A stretch of 22,723 nt of DNA from a virus, in IMG/VR virus record IMGVR_UViG_3300008110_000709, positions 1 through 22,723 of that record, one strand, 5' to 3'. The stretch's first letter is position 1. Every line of letters begins with the position of its first letter. The notes below the pieces were generated by a model, which had not been told where the DNA came from, did not search any database, and saw only the letters and a program-made list of their open reading frames with translations. The translations under genes and the position numbers were made by a program. Positions 8,034 to 14,205 of the stretch are shown here, piece after piece.

Positions 8034-8348
8034 TTATGCCGGTTTGCACCTAGCCTTCAACTTGGTCACACCCGGCTCGCCCCATAGTTCCCGCACCATG
8101 CCCCGAACGTGCGGGTCGCCGTATGCCTCAGTCGCATCGTCCAGCGAGCGCAGGATGTCACCCACGTAGTTCTTCAACCAAGATGTGCGTTCCGCACGCT
8201 GCGACCAATCCCCCACGCCGATCCGGGCAAGGTACGCATCGGCTAACCGCAGTTTGCCAAACGGCGTGTGCTTGACGCTTTCCCAATACCGCACGTTGGC
8301 CTGTGACGCCCACGATATGTCGGTGCTATTTGTGACTGGATTGTTCAT
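8034..8348 (-). CDS. Unknown phage protein
   Basis: 104 aa. Its ATG lies inside the end of the methyltransferase gene (23-bp overlap in another frame), so the two are coupled. It is mixed helical and basic at the C-terminus (GVTKLKARCKPA), with a tryptophan-rich middle (GDWSQRAERTSWLKNYVGDIL). No domain was recognised. Position between a methyltransferase and a nuclease suggests a DNA-related job, but that is only context. Confidence 0.55.
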   Translation of the reverse strand: MNNPVTNSTDISWASQANVRYWESVKHTPFGKLRLADAYLARIGVGDWSQRAERTSWLKNYVGDILRSLDDATEAYGDPHVRGMVRELWGEPGVTKLKARCKPA

Positions 8349-9171
8349 ATATCCACTTTCCTATCAGTTCTGGTATTTGCGGCACTACGGCGTTTCCGAG
8401 TGCTTTAAGTCTGTCCAACCGATTGGGAACCCCATTAGCCACTCGACCCACGCTGGGTTCAATCTCCCAGTTTCGCCCTGAAACTCCACCGCATCCGGTA
8501 ATGAGTTGGTTTGTGGATTGCGTCCAGACTTCTGCATCGTTTCGGGTTTCCTGGCTCCTTTGCCATCGCGTGCCGTTGGTGTCGGCCACATCCGCCGACC
8601 AACCACCGTTTCCAAGTTTGGAAACCGATTCTCCTTCCAAACTGATTCGGGAGTTATTGTCGCCGACATCGCGCTGCAACTGCGGGGGGCAGGCCACGAT
8701 CCAGATGCGGTCCCTCTGGTGAGGAGCGCCAACGGCTGAAGCGGGTATACAGTGCCATTCCGCGTCATACCCGATCTCAGCGAGGCTCCTGAGTACATCG
8801 TCCAGTCCTCGATGCCGAAGGGCCGCGACGTTTTCCGCGATGACCCAGGACGGCCTCGTTTCCGCGATGAGGCGGTGATATTCCCACCAGAGTCCTGATC
8901 GTTCACCGGCAAGTCCTGCGCCTTTCCCGGCGACGCTAATGTCTTGGCAAGGGAATCCGCCACAGATAACGTCGAACTGGATTCCATCGTTAACCAATCG
9001 AGTTGCTGATAGGTCACGTACATCCTCGTATATCGGCACATCCGGCCAGTGCTTGTGTAGCACGGCTTGGCAAAACTTATTCGGCTCGCAGAACGCTACC
9101 GTCTGCATACCGGCACGCTCAAGCCCAAGGCTAAAGCCGCCGATACCGCTGAACAAATCAAGCACCTTCAC
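8326..9171 (-). CDS. DNA (cytosine-5) methyltransferase
   Basis: 281 aa with a GTG start inside the 3' end of the regulator gene (14-bp overlap). It transfers a methyl group from SAM to cytosine C5. Motif I is DLFSGIGGFSLGLERAG (5-21), motif IV GGFPCQ with catalytic C75, motif VI ENV (113-115), motif VIII QRDRIWIVA (152-160) and motif X LKALGNAVVPQI (255-266). The target-recognition part (about 162-240) is short, hydrophilic and of low complexity. No cognate restriction enzyme was recognised, so it is probably an orphan enzyme protecting phage DNA or altering host-recognised sites. The region of motifs VIII-X also carries a second long frame (next entry). Confidence 0.93.
   Translation of the reverse strand: MKVLDLFSGIGGFSLGLERAGMQTVAFCEPNKFCQAVLHKHWPDVPIYEDVRDLSATRLVNDGIQFDVICGGFPCQDISVAGKGAGLAGERSGLWWEYHRLIAETRPSWVIAENVAALRHRGLDDVLRSLAEIGYDAEWHCIPASAVGAPHQRDRIWIVACPPQLQRDVGDNNSRISLEGESVSKLGNGGWSADVADTNGTRWQRSQETRNDAEVWTQSTNQLITGCGGVSGRNWEIEPSVGRVANGVPNRLDRLKALGNAVVPQIPELIGKWIYEQSSHK
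8385..8987 (-). CDS. Candidate overprinted gene inside the methyltransferase (+1 frame)
   Basis: A 200-aa frame (218 aa if the ATG at 9041 is used) lies entirely inside the methyltransferase, shifted +1 on the same strand. Counting from the longer form, it contains SGMTRNGTVY (90-99), RFPNLETVV (139-147), WPTPTARD (152-159) and LNPAWVEWLMGFPIGWT (194-210). I recognise these as recurring motifs of a phage protein family usually listed as hypothetical or methyltransferase-associated; that is from memory and was not searched. The N-terminal third does not look family-like. No strong ribosome site is visible at either start. It is either a true overlapping gene or a shadow that explains how the family arose. 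Confidence 0.4.
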   Translation of the reverse strand: MESSSTLSVADSLAKTLASPGKAQDLPVNDQDSGGNITASSRKRGRPGSSRKTSRPFGIEDWTMYSGASLRSGMTRNGTVYPLQPLALLTRGTASGSWPAPRSCSAMSATITPESVWKENRFPNLETVVGRRMWPTPTARDGKGARKPETMQKSGRNPQTNSLPDAVEFQGETGRLNPAWVEWLMGFPIGWTDLKHSETP

Positions 9172-9349
9172 GGACTTTCAGCACGCACTCAATCTGGTAA
9201 AGGCGCAGAGGCGGAATCTTGTCCTCTTTGAACCAGCGCAGCACAGCCTGCCGGGTTACGCCCAACGCCCGAGCAATCTCGCTCTGGGAGCCATAAATCT
9301 TCAGTAGTTGTTTCGGTGTCATAGGTTGCACAGTAACAGGTGTTGACAT
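9158..9349 (-). CDS. Cro/YdaS-like HTH transcriptional regulator
   Basis: 63 aa from the ATG at 9347-9349. The HTH is clear: LLKIYGSQSEIARALGVTRQAVLRWFKEDKIPP, the layout of Cro/YdaS repressors. A longer frame exists upstream (from 9478), but it would run through the divergent promoter and first rightward gene, so it was rejected. A second in-frame ATG at 9322 just before the HTH is also possible. The chosen start codon lies inside an inverted repeat (9342-9359), so the protein probably represses its own transcription. It is first in the leftward block with the methyltransferase. Confidence 0.82.
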   Translation of the reverse strand: MSTPVTVQPMTPKQLLKIYGSQSEIARALGVTRQAVLRWFKEDKIPPLRLYQIECVLKVREGA

Positions 9350-9359
9350 GATCGTCAAC
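9342..9359. promoter_or_regulatory. Palindromic operator candidate
   Basis: Perfect inverted repeat GTTGAC-ATGATC-GTCAAC. It overlaps the -35 box of the rightward promoter and the start codon of the Cro-like regulator. Operator function for that regulator is inferred from position and symmetry. Confidence 0.6.
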
Positions 9360-9370
9360 GGGAGTATACT
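9343..9370 (+). promoter_or_regulatory. Sigma70-type promoter for the recombination block
   Basis: TTGACA at 9343-9348, a 16-bp spacer and TATACT at 9365-9370, about 34 bp upstream of the first rightward start at 9404. The -35 box is one arm of the operator palindrome, so occupancy by the regulator should block it. Confidence 0.7.
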
Positions 9371-9403
9371 GCGCTTCGGGGATTGGCCCCGATGGAGAAA
9401 GCA

Positions 9404-9616
9404 ATGGAAGACGATTACCGCATCTTGGCCGAGCAGGAACGTGACCGACTCATGGAGTTGCACTGCCGCGCCGAACACGCCGCCTTCAACGTCATCGAAG
9501 GCTTAAACGAACTCAACCGCATCGAAGCCGAAGGCGCTTTCAAACTGCACCAAGCGTTTGCCGAGTGCATTGCTGCGATTGACGCCGCATCCGCCAAACT
9601 GAGGAACCCGCAATGA
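9404..9616 (+). CDS. Small helical phage protein, unknown
   Basis: 70 aa. The ATG at 9404 was chosen over TTG/ATG codons at 9383 and 9392 because GGAG lies 7 bases upstream. The protein is almost entirely charged amphipathic helix (ILAEQERDRLMELHCRAEH..., then LNRIEAEGAFKLHQAF), suggesting a coiled coil or small bundle. It is first in the rightward block and its stop overlaps the ERF start (ATGA). It may be an accessory of the annealing protein, but only by position. Confidence 0.6.
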   Translation: MEDDYRILAEQERDRLMELHCRAEHAAFNVIEGLNELNRIEAEGAFKLHQAFAECIAAIDAASAKLRNPQ

Positions 9617-10188
9617 AGGTCTACGAGAAGATTGCCGCTGTCACCGCTGAACTATCCAAGATCGGCATCAGCAAAGACAGCAAGAACCAATCGCAGGGCT
9701 ACGCTTTCCGTGGCATCGACGCTGTGTACGGTGCGCTCTCGCCGCTGCTGTCAAAGCACGGCCTTTGCATCCTGCCTCGCGTTACCGACCGACAGGTTAT
9801 CGAGCGCCAGAACCGCCAAGGCACTGCGCTGTTCTACGTCACGCTGACCGTGGAGTTTGACTTTGTGGCCGCCGAAGACGGCAGCAAGCACACGGTCATT
9901 ACCGTAGGCGAGGCGATGGACTCAGGCGACAAAGCCAGCAACAAGGCCATGTCTGCCGCCTACAAGTACGCCGCCTTCCAAGCGTTCTGTATCCCGACCG
10001 AGGGCGACAACGACGCTGACTCGCAGACGCATGAAGTCGCCGCAGACACTACCGATCCTGCGGTTGAAGCGGCAGTACAACTAGCAGCCACTATCGAGGA
10101 GTTAAACGGAATATGGAAAAGCCTAAACGCAAACGAGCGAAAGGCGCATCTGAGCCTGTTCAGCGAAAAGAAAAGCAAGTTGGCCTAA
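9613..10188 (+). CDS. erf: ERF-family single-strand annealing protein
   Basis: 191 aa. The ERF core is visible at about 5-140: YEKIAAVTAELSKIGI, then QGYAFRGIDAVYGALSPLLSKHGL, then a beta-rich part ending in GDKASNKAMSAAYKYAAFQAF and IPTEGDNDAD. P22 Erf and relatives anneal complementary single strands during phage recombination and genome circularisation. The C-terminal 50 residues form a separate helical tail (IEELNGIWKSLNANERKAHL). It is paired with a YqaJ exonuclease downstream, the usual partner. The 3' end overlaps the next gene by 76 bp if that gene's upstream start is used. Confidence 0.9.
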   Translation: MKVYEKIAAVTAELSKIGISKDSKNQSQGYAFRGIDAVYGALSPLLSKHGLCILPRVTDRQVIERQNRQGTALFYVTLTVEFDFVAAEDGSKHTVITVGEAMDSGDKASNKAMSAAYKYAAFQAFCIPTEGDNDADSQTHEVAADTTDPAVEAAVQLAATIEELNGIWKSLNANERKAHLSLFSEKKSKLA

Positions 10189-10424
10189 GCCTAAAGGAGC
10201 AGAGGCTAGTGAAAGAAATAGTAAGTGATGTTGAGTCATACATCGTGGCTTGGTCGCTGACCAATACCGTTGAGATGATGGAACAGATGATCGAAGAGCG
10301 TAAGGCTGGTGCGTATCCAAACGGCGTGTTTGAGAAGAACAAGGCCAAAGACCTGCGCTTGCTGAAAGATCATCGAGATGCGGCTGAGATTGTCTTGTCT
10401 TGGTACAAGGTGCCGAGCGCATGA
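10113..10424 (+). CDS. Unknown phage protein between ERF and exonuclease
   Basis: 103 aa from the ATG at 10113, which has GAGGAG 11 bases upstream but overlaps ERF by 76 bp. A GTG at 10209 with AGGAG 9 bases upstream would give 71 aa and no overlap. The N-terminal extension is very Lys/Arg-rich, while the core (from about residue 34) is helical with NTVEMMEQMIEERKAG and LRLLKDHRDAAEIVLSWY. The core is the secure part. Unknown function; its stop overlaps the next ATG (ATGA). Confidence 0.6.
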   Translation: MEKPKRKRAKGASEPVQRKEKQVGLSLKEQRLVKEIVSDVESYIVAWSLTNTVEMMEQMIEERKAGAYPNGVFEKNKAKDLRLLKDHRDAAEIVLSWYKVPSA

Positions 10425-10696
10425 CTTATCACACCATTAGACGCCAGAGCGATGTAGATCGGCCATCAACAGATGACTCAGGCTACCGCCGACTGTGGTC
10501 TGCCGTGCTGTGGCAGGCGATTAAAGACGCAGACAACGCCGATGGCCGAGGCGCTGCGTTTCACTGGATTTTTTCCCGTCGTGATGACGCCGGGTCGATG
10601 CGCTGGATATGCGACATGCTCGACTTTGACTACAACAAGTTGCAGTCGTTGTGTATGACCCGTGATGGCCGTAAAAAAATCTTAGGGAGAGTGTGA
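10421..10696 (+). CDS. Unknown phage protein
   Basis: 91 aa from the ATG at 10421, chosen for its ATGA overlap with the preceding gene; the same frame can be extended to 10400. Visible features are a Trp-rich helical core (YRRLWSAVLWQAIKDA, then HWIFSRRDDAGSMRWICDMLDFDY) and a basic end (RDGRKKILGRV). This gene type is common in phage recombination blocks, but I know no function. Its stop overlaps the exonuclease start by one base. Confidence 0.6.
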   Translation: MTYHTIRRQSDVDRPSTDDSGYRRLWSAVLWQAIKDADNADGRGAAFHWIFSRRDDAGSMRWICDMLDFDYNKLQSLCMTRDGRKKILGRV

Positions 10697-11307
10697 TGGA
10701 GCAGCGAACAACAGAATGGCACACCGCCCGTCTGGGCAAGGTGACTGCCTCTAAGGTGTCTGACGTAGTGGCACGCACGAAGAGCGGTTATGCCGCTACT
10801 CGCGCAAACTACATGGCGCAGTTGGTATGCGAACGCTTAACCGGCAAGCCAACGGAAGGTTTTTCTACAGCAGCGATGGAGTGGGGCGTGGAGCAGGAAG
10901 CCGCAGCGCGTGACGCTTATAGCGCCAAGGTGGGCGAACTGGTCACCGAGGTAGGCTTTATCAACCATCCTGCAATCGAGATGGCAGGTGCCAGCCCCGA
11001 TGGGCTAGTCGGCGTGAATGGCTGCGTCGAGATCAAGTGTCCGTCCACGGCTACGCACATCGAATATCTTTTTGAGCGTGAGCCGCCACAAAAATATTTT
11101 TACCAAATGCAATGGCAAATGGCTTGCACGGGTACGGACTGGTGCGATTGGGTTTCATACGATCCGAGGATGCCCGAGGAGTTACAACTGCTGGTGCTGC
11201 GTATCCCTCGGGATACAGACTGCATCACCCTCTTAGAGAAAGAGGTATTTGATTTTTTGGCTGAGTTGGATGCTAAAGTTTCTAAACTGAAGGAGATGAC
11301 CCTGTGA
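10696..11307 (+). CDS. YqaJ/lambda-exonuclease family viral recombinase
   Basis: 203 aa from the ATG at 10696 (GGGAGA just upstream; a GTG one codon earlier is possible). It is a 5'-3' exonuclease of the PD-(D/E)xK superfamily that resects double-strand ends for the ERF annealing protein. Motifs: TTEWHTARLGKVTASK (5-20), the ME-G-x2-QE helix (61-68), ASPDG with D102, VEIKCP with E112 and K114, and FYQMQWQMACTG (135-146). The length is normal for phage members. The start overlaps the previous stop by one base and the stop overlaps the next GTG by four. Confidence 0.9.
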   Translation: MEQRTTEWHTARLGKVTASKVSDVVARTKSGYAATRANYMAQLVCERLTGKPTEGFSTAAMEWGVEQEAAARDAYSAKVGELVTEVGFINHPAIEMAGASPDGLVGVNGCVEIKCPSTATHIEYLFEREPPQKYFYQMQWQMACTGTDWCDWVSYDPRMPEELQLLVLRIPRDTDCITLLEKEVFDFLAELDAKVSKLKEMTL

Positions 11308-11576
11308 ACTATGACAATACTAATCGTGGCGTGCTGTTCCCGAACGACAAGAAGGGCAACGAAAAGCGCCCGGACTTTACTGGCGACCTAAACGTGGGCG
11401 GCACGGAGTACAAACTGTCTGCGTGGAAGAAAGCCTCAAAGGCGGGTAACAATTTTTTGTCCATTAGCGTCCAGTTGAAGGAAGGCCAGCAAAGGCCGCA
11501 GAAGCCTGCGCCTGCTGCGGGGTTGACTGAGGACAACTGGTCAAAGGCTGACCTCAACGATCCGTTGGGCTTCTAA
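11304..11576 (+). CDS. Small beta-rich phage protein, possibly ssDNA-binding-like
   Basis: 90 aa with a GTG start overlapping the exonuclease stop. The pattern NRGVLFPNDKKGNEKRPDF, then LNVGGTEYKLSAWKKASKAG, then NFLSISVQ predicts short beta strands, as in small phage proteins resembling DUF736 or OB-fold proteins. The C-terminal 30 residues are Pro/Ala-rich and acidic, like the tail of some single-strand-binding proteins. Position directly after ERF/YqaJ supports a recombination role. The fold is a guess. Confidence 0.55.
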   Translation: MNYDNTNRGVLFPNDKKGNEKRPDFTGDLNVGGTEYKLSAWKKASKAGNNFLSISVQLKEGQQRPQKPAPAAGLTEDNWSKADLNDPLGF

Positions 11577-11896
11577 TGATTAGCGAAGAAAGAGCCGAGA
11601 AAGCGCTGCGGTATCTCGTCGATACAGACGAGCCGTGCGCGCTGGCAAAGGCTGAGATGGAGCGTGCTGAGTATGGATGGAAGGCGACCCGTGAGGCCGT
11701 CTTCACACATGCCGAGGGTACGGTGGCGGAGCGGCAAGCGATTGCCGCGACCCACCATGCCACGAAAGAGTCGCACGAACGGTATTGTGCGGCTGTCGCG
11801 CTCTACGCCAAGATGGCGAACAAGCGCGAAACCGAGCGCATCGTCCTCGACACATGGCGCACCATCTCGGCTAACCGACGAATGGGCAGTCCATAA
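11576..11896 (+). CDS. Unknown helical phage protein (replication-block type)
   Basis: 106 aa, TAATG overlap with the previous gene. Three long charged helices: SEERAEKALRYLVDTDEPCALAK, AEMERAEYGWKATREAVF and an ALYAKMANKRETERIVLDTWRTISANRRMG end. Proteins with this layout and a WRT-x2-AN-R-M ending recur in phage recombination/replication cassettes without known function. The stop codon lies in the A-tract of the terminator-like hairpin that follows. Confidence 0.6.
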   Translation: MISEERAEKALRYLVDTDEPCALAKAEMERAEYGWKATREAVFTHAEGTVAERQAIAATHHATKESHERYCAAVALYAKMANKRETERIVLDTWRTISANRRMGSP

Positions 11897-11922
11897 AAAA
11901 AGCCCCACGGTGAGGTGGGGCT
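11895..11922 (-). terminator. Rho-independent terminator for leftward transcripts
   Basis: Stem AGCCCCAC (11901-11908), loop GGTGAG, stem GTGGGGCT (11915-11922). Seven A residues precede it on the plus strand, giving a U7 tract on the minus strand; there is no T-run on the plus-strand side. It is therefore oriented against rightward gene direction and suits leftward RNA. Confidence 0.75.
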
Positions 11923-11943
11923 GAAGTCTCTCTAGGAGAAGTA

Positions 11944-11969
11944 CACGGAGAAAATCGCAATGCTCCGTG
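11944..11969. other. Hairpin in the leader of the helicase gene
   Basis: CACGGAG (11944-11950) and CTCCGTG (11963-11969) are perfect 7-bp arms around a 12-base loop, 27 bp before the helicase ATG. It may be a translational or processing element in the leader RNA. The role is unknown. Confidence 0.45.
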
Positions 11970-11996
11970 AGAATAGCAGATTAGTGGGGTTATGCA

Positions 11997-13331
11997 ATGG
12001 ATCAGTTACTCGCGGAGATTAAGGCTCGGGACATCAGCAAGTTGACACAGGTAGAGTGGTACAGCCGCTTTGCCTACGTTAGTTCCGAGGATTCCTACTT
12101 TGACATGGTGGAGCGGCGGGAACTGTCCCGATCCGCGTTCAATGCCATATTTCGGGGCGTCTCATGCGCCTCCGTACACAATAAACGCCGCATTGAAGCG
12201 TCTGTGGCGTTTGATGAGAGCCGCGCCGAGATGGGTGGCCTAGCCCTTGAGGGCATTACGTTTGCCGCTGGCGAGAGCGCGTTAGTGGGTCGCACCGGCT
12301 TGGTTTACGGCAACCGCTGGCAGAACGGACGCCCCAAAGGGGTTCAGGGTAATGCCTCGAAGTGGCTGGAACACTTGGAGCGCATGGTTCCCGACGAAGC
12401 CGAGCGCGACCATGTGTTGAACGTCATGGCGTACAAGCGTCAGTTCCCGAACCGCAAGATCAACCACGCCGTCCTGCATGGCGGGATGCCGGGAGCGGGT
12501 AAGGACACGCTTTGGGCGCCGTTCCTGTGGGCGATAGGCGGTGCGTTAAACACCAACATAGCCGTTGTGCGAAACGAGGAACTGGCGAGCCAATGGGGCT
12601 ACGTCTTGGAGTCCGAGGTCGTGGTCATCAACGAACTGCGGCAGTCGTACAGGGGCGATCAGCGAGCGATGGAGAACACGCTGAAGCCCCTTATTGCCGC
12701 CCCGCCCGAACTGTTGCAGGTCAATCGGAAGGGACTGCACCCCTATTATGCTCTTAATCGTCTGTTCGTCTTGGCGTTCAGCAATGACCGCAACGCCATA
12801 GCCTTGCCAGCCGATGACCGCCGATGGTTTGTGCTGTGGTCACACGCCCCGAGAATGGAGGACAGGGACGCCGCCGCGCTCTGGCAATGGTACGCCGAGG
12901 GCGGCCTAGAGGTGGTCGCAGGGCTGCTCGACGCTCGGGATGTGAGCCAGTTTAATCCGGGCGCGGCTCCGATGATGACCGACGCCAAGGCCATCCTATT
13001 GCAGCAGGGTATGAACCCCACCGAGGCGGCAGTTGCCGAACTTATTGCAAGCCGTCAGAGCGTGTTCAAACCTGGTGTGATTGCTGCACCGTTCCATCGA
13101 ATCGTGCAGGAACTCGCCAACCAGTTAGGCGAGAGGTTCCGAGTCAATCAGAACGTGCTTCAGATCGCGCTAAAGGACTGCAAATGGGAGGACAGGGGGC
13201 GCATCTACTCGAAAGAGTACCCAACCAAGAAACACGTTTATGTGTCGCCTGAGTTCTCGCACCTGTCTAACACCGAGTTGCGGCGGATGGTTGAGAATCC
13301 GCCACAACCCGTGCTGTCAGTCGTCAAATAG
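11997..13331 (+). CDS. SF3-type replicative helicase (DUF5906 / D5-like)
   Basis: 444 aa. Walker A is GGMPGAGKDT (162-171), Walker B EVVVINE (207-213), the SF3 motif C FVLAFSND (257-264) and an arginine-finger-like DDRRWF (273-278). This fits phage superfamily-3 helicases that unwind the fork during replication. Residues 1-120 hold the linker usually found between primase-polymerase and helicase (SEDSYFDMVERRELSR). No primase catalytic motif is present, so this is the helicase half alone. The C-terminus (about 340-440) resembles a DNA-binding wing. The last 15 bp overlap the leftward gene ending at 13317. Confidence 0.85.
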   Translation: MDQLLAEIKARDISKLTQVEWYSRFAYVSSEDSYFDMVERRELSRSAFNAIFRGVSCASVHNKRRIEASVAFDESRAEMGGLALEGITFAAGESALVGRTGLVYGNRWQNGRPKGVQGNASKWLEHLERMVPDEAERDHVLNVMAYKRQFPNRKINHAVLHGGMPGAGKDTLWAPFLWAIGGALNTNIAVVRNEELASQWGYVLESEVVVINELRQSYRGDQRAMENTLKPLIAAPPELLQVNRKGLHPYYALNRLFVLAFSNDRNAIALPADDRRWFVLWSHAPRMEDRDAAALWQWYAEGGLEVVAGLLDARDVSQFNPGAAPMMTDAKAILLQQGMNPTEAAVAELIASRQSVFKPGVIAAPFHRIVQELANQLGERFRVNQNVLQIALKDCKWEDRGRIYSKEYPTKKHVYVSPEFSHLSNTELRRMVENPPQPVLSVVK

Positions 13332-13478
13332 GATAGAGGCTAGAACGGTTAGGGCTACGGCTATCAGAAATCCCGCCATAGCGTAGCCCTCGCCGTGTCG
13401 ATACACCTGCCCAGATATGTCACCCAGTATCGACGGGTGCAGCGCGTGAGTTTCGGGTAGGTTGGCTGCAACCCCCAT
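13317..13478 (-). CDS. Small single-span membrane protein, unknown
   Basis: 53 aa, too short for usual ORF filters. ATG at 13476-13478. A polar N-terminal half (NLPETHALHPSILGDISGQVY) is followed by one transmembrane helix (MAGFLIAVALTVLASI) and a LFDD end. It is the last gene of the leftward tiny-gene operon, 16 bp after its neighbour, and its tail overlaps the helicase end by 15 bp. The ASI-x2-DD ending is also seen in another tiny membrane gene of this operon. The ribosome site is weak; an internal ATG would leave only the membrane helix. Confidence 0.5.
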   Translation of the reverse strand: MGVAANLPETHALHPSILGDISGQVYRHGEGYAMAGFLIAVALTVLASILFDD

Positions 13479-13494
13479 CGTTCGTGAAACTCAG

Positions 13495-13704
13495 TCACGG
13501 TCGTCTGTCCGTTTCAGCGCGTAGCCTTTCAACGTACGGGGCTAGTTGCCTGATCGTCAGGTCGTCGTCCCATGCGTACAAAAACGTCCGTATAGCCACC
13601 AAGAGGCGGAATACGCGCTGCGCGTCCGTCTCCGTAGGTGGTGGCGCATCCTCTCTGAATAGGTCTTCTAATTCTTGCAGGGTGGGTATGTGTGGTTTTT
13701 CCAT
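13495..13704 (-). CDS. Unknown small protein, leftward operon
   Basis: 69 aa with GGTGAG upstream of the ATG. An acidic Pro-rich N-terminus (LQELEDLFREDAPPPTETD) is followed by a helical, more basic half (RVFRLLVAIRTFLYAWDDDL, then RQLAPYVERLRAETDRRP). No domain was recognised. It is separated by 4 bp from the gene upstream. Confidence 0.55.
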   Translation of the reverse strand: MEKPHIPTLQELEDLFREDAPPPTETDAQRVFRLLVAIRTFLYAWDDDLTIRQLAPYVERLRAETDRRP

Positions 13705-13708
13705 AGGC

Positions 13709-13837
13709 TCACCAGTAGTTAGACAATGGGTGCTGTGCGCGGCTAGAGCGGACGTTAGGCGGGGGCACCTCGCGCCAGTCGATCAACCCACGGCCAAACC
13801 ACCTAGTCAGTTTGCGCCAGAGTTTAAACCGCGACAT
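13709..13837 (-). CDS. Tiny basic protein, unknown
   Basis: 42 aa from the ATG at 13835-13837, chosen because CGGAGG lies just upstream; the frame extends to 13906, but that part overlaps the HTH gene. Arg/Trp-rich (SRFKLWRKLTRWFGRGLIDW) followed by a Pro/Ser-rich tail. It is unusual as a basic protein in a mostly acidic operon. Overlaps the HTH gene by 14 bp. Confidence 0.5.
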   Translation of the reverse strand: MSRFKLWRKLTRWFGRGLIDWREVPPPNVRSSRAQHPLSNYW

Positions 13838-14033
13838 ACGGCCTCCGTAGTTGGTAACGCGCATAACGCTTACCGTTGGTTGTCTCCGTCTTGCACTCGA
13901 TATCAAGCCCCTCTCGCCTTAGTTCGGCAATCCGAGCGGCAAGGCGAAAACAGCCGTAATCCTGGAGCGCGTCCAACGGGGTAAGCGACCGCCCTAGAAT
14001 CAGGGCGGCGCGTATCTGGTCATTCTGCGACAT
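13824..14033 (-). CDS. Helix-turn-helix protein (HTH_39-like)
   Basis: 69 aa. The pattern NDQIRAALILGRSLTPLDAL, then YGCFRLAARIAELRREGLDI matches the short phage/bacterial helix-turn-helix type in which a LTPLDAL helix and a CFRLAARI recognition helix precede a basic strand. The end (NGKRYARYQLRRP) is a wing-like basic hairpin. It is probably a DNA-binding regulator inside the operon. It overlaps both neighbours by 14 bp. Confidence 0.75.
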   Translation of the reverse strand: MSQNDQIRAALILGRSLTPLDALQDYGCFRLAARIAELRREGLDIECKTETTNGKRYARYQLRRPYVAV

Positions 14034-14205
14034 CTAGGGGGTCTCCTACGTTGACCTCTTCTACTTCCCAATCAAGGGTGGAACAAGCCACATGACCGGC
14101 TTTCACGATAGATAGGGCTATCTCTGCGGCTTCGTCCTCATCCCTTGCGCCTACGCTCACAACCTCTTGCACGGTCGCATATAGCACTACGTCAAAGTAC
14201 TTCAT
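14020..14205 (-). CDS. Small acidic beta-alpha protein, unknown
   Basis: 61 aa. A beta strand (MKYFDVVLYATVQEVVSVGA), an acidic helix (RDEDEAAEIALSIVKAG), then a second strand pair (DWEVEEVNV). The layout resembles short DpnD/PcfM-like phage proteins, a loose likeness only. ATGA overlap with the gene upstream; the gene upstream has a similar length and also contains a WEV-x3-V strand, so the two may be related. Confidence 0.55.
   Translation of the reverse strand: MKYFDVVLYATVQEVVSVGARDEDEAAEIALSIVKAGHVACSTLDWEVEEVNVGDPLDVAE

Noticed and set aside
7436-9349. Complete restriction-modification system
   Set aside because: No restriction endonuclease specific to a methylated site was recognised; VRR-NUC is normally a structure-specific nuclease.
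9158-9478. Longer 106-codon form of the HTH regulator
   Set aside because: The extra N-terminus would cross the rightward promoter and the first rightward gene and has no ribosome site; the ATG at 9349 fits better.
13484-13984. 166-codon rightward frame across three leftward genes
   Set aside because: Composition is Ser/Arg/Cys-rich and motif-free, while the leftward genes here have ribosome sites and coupled ends.
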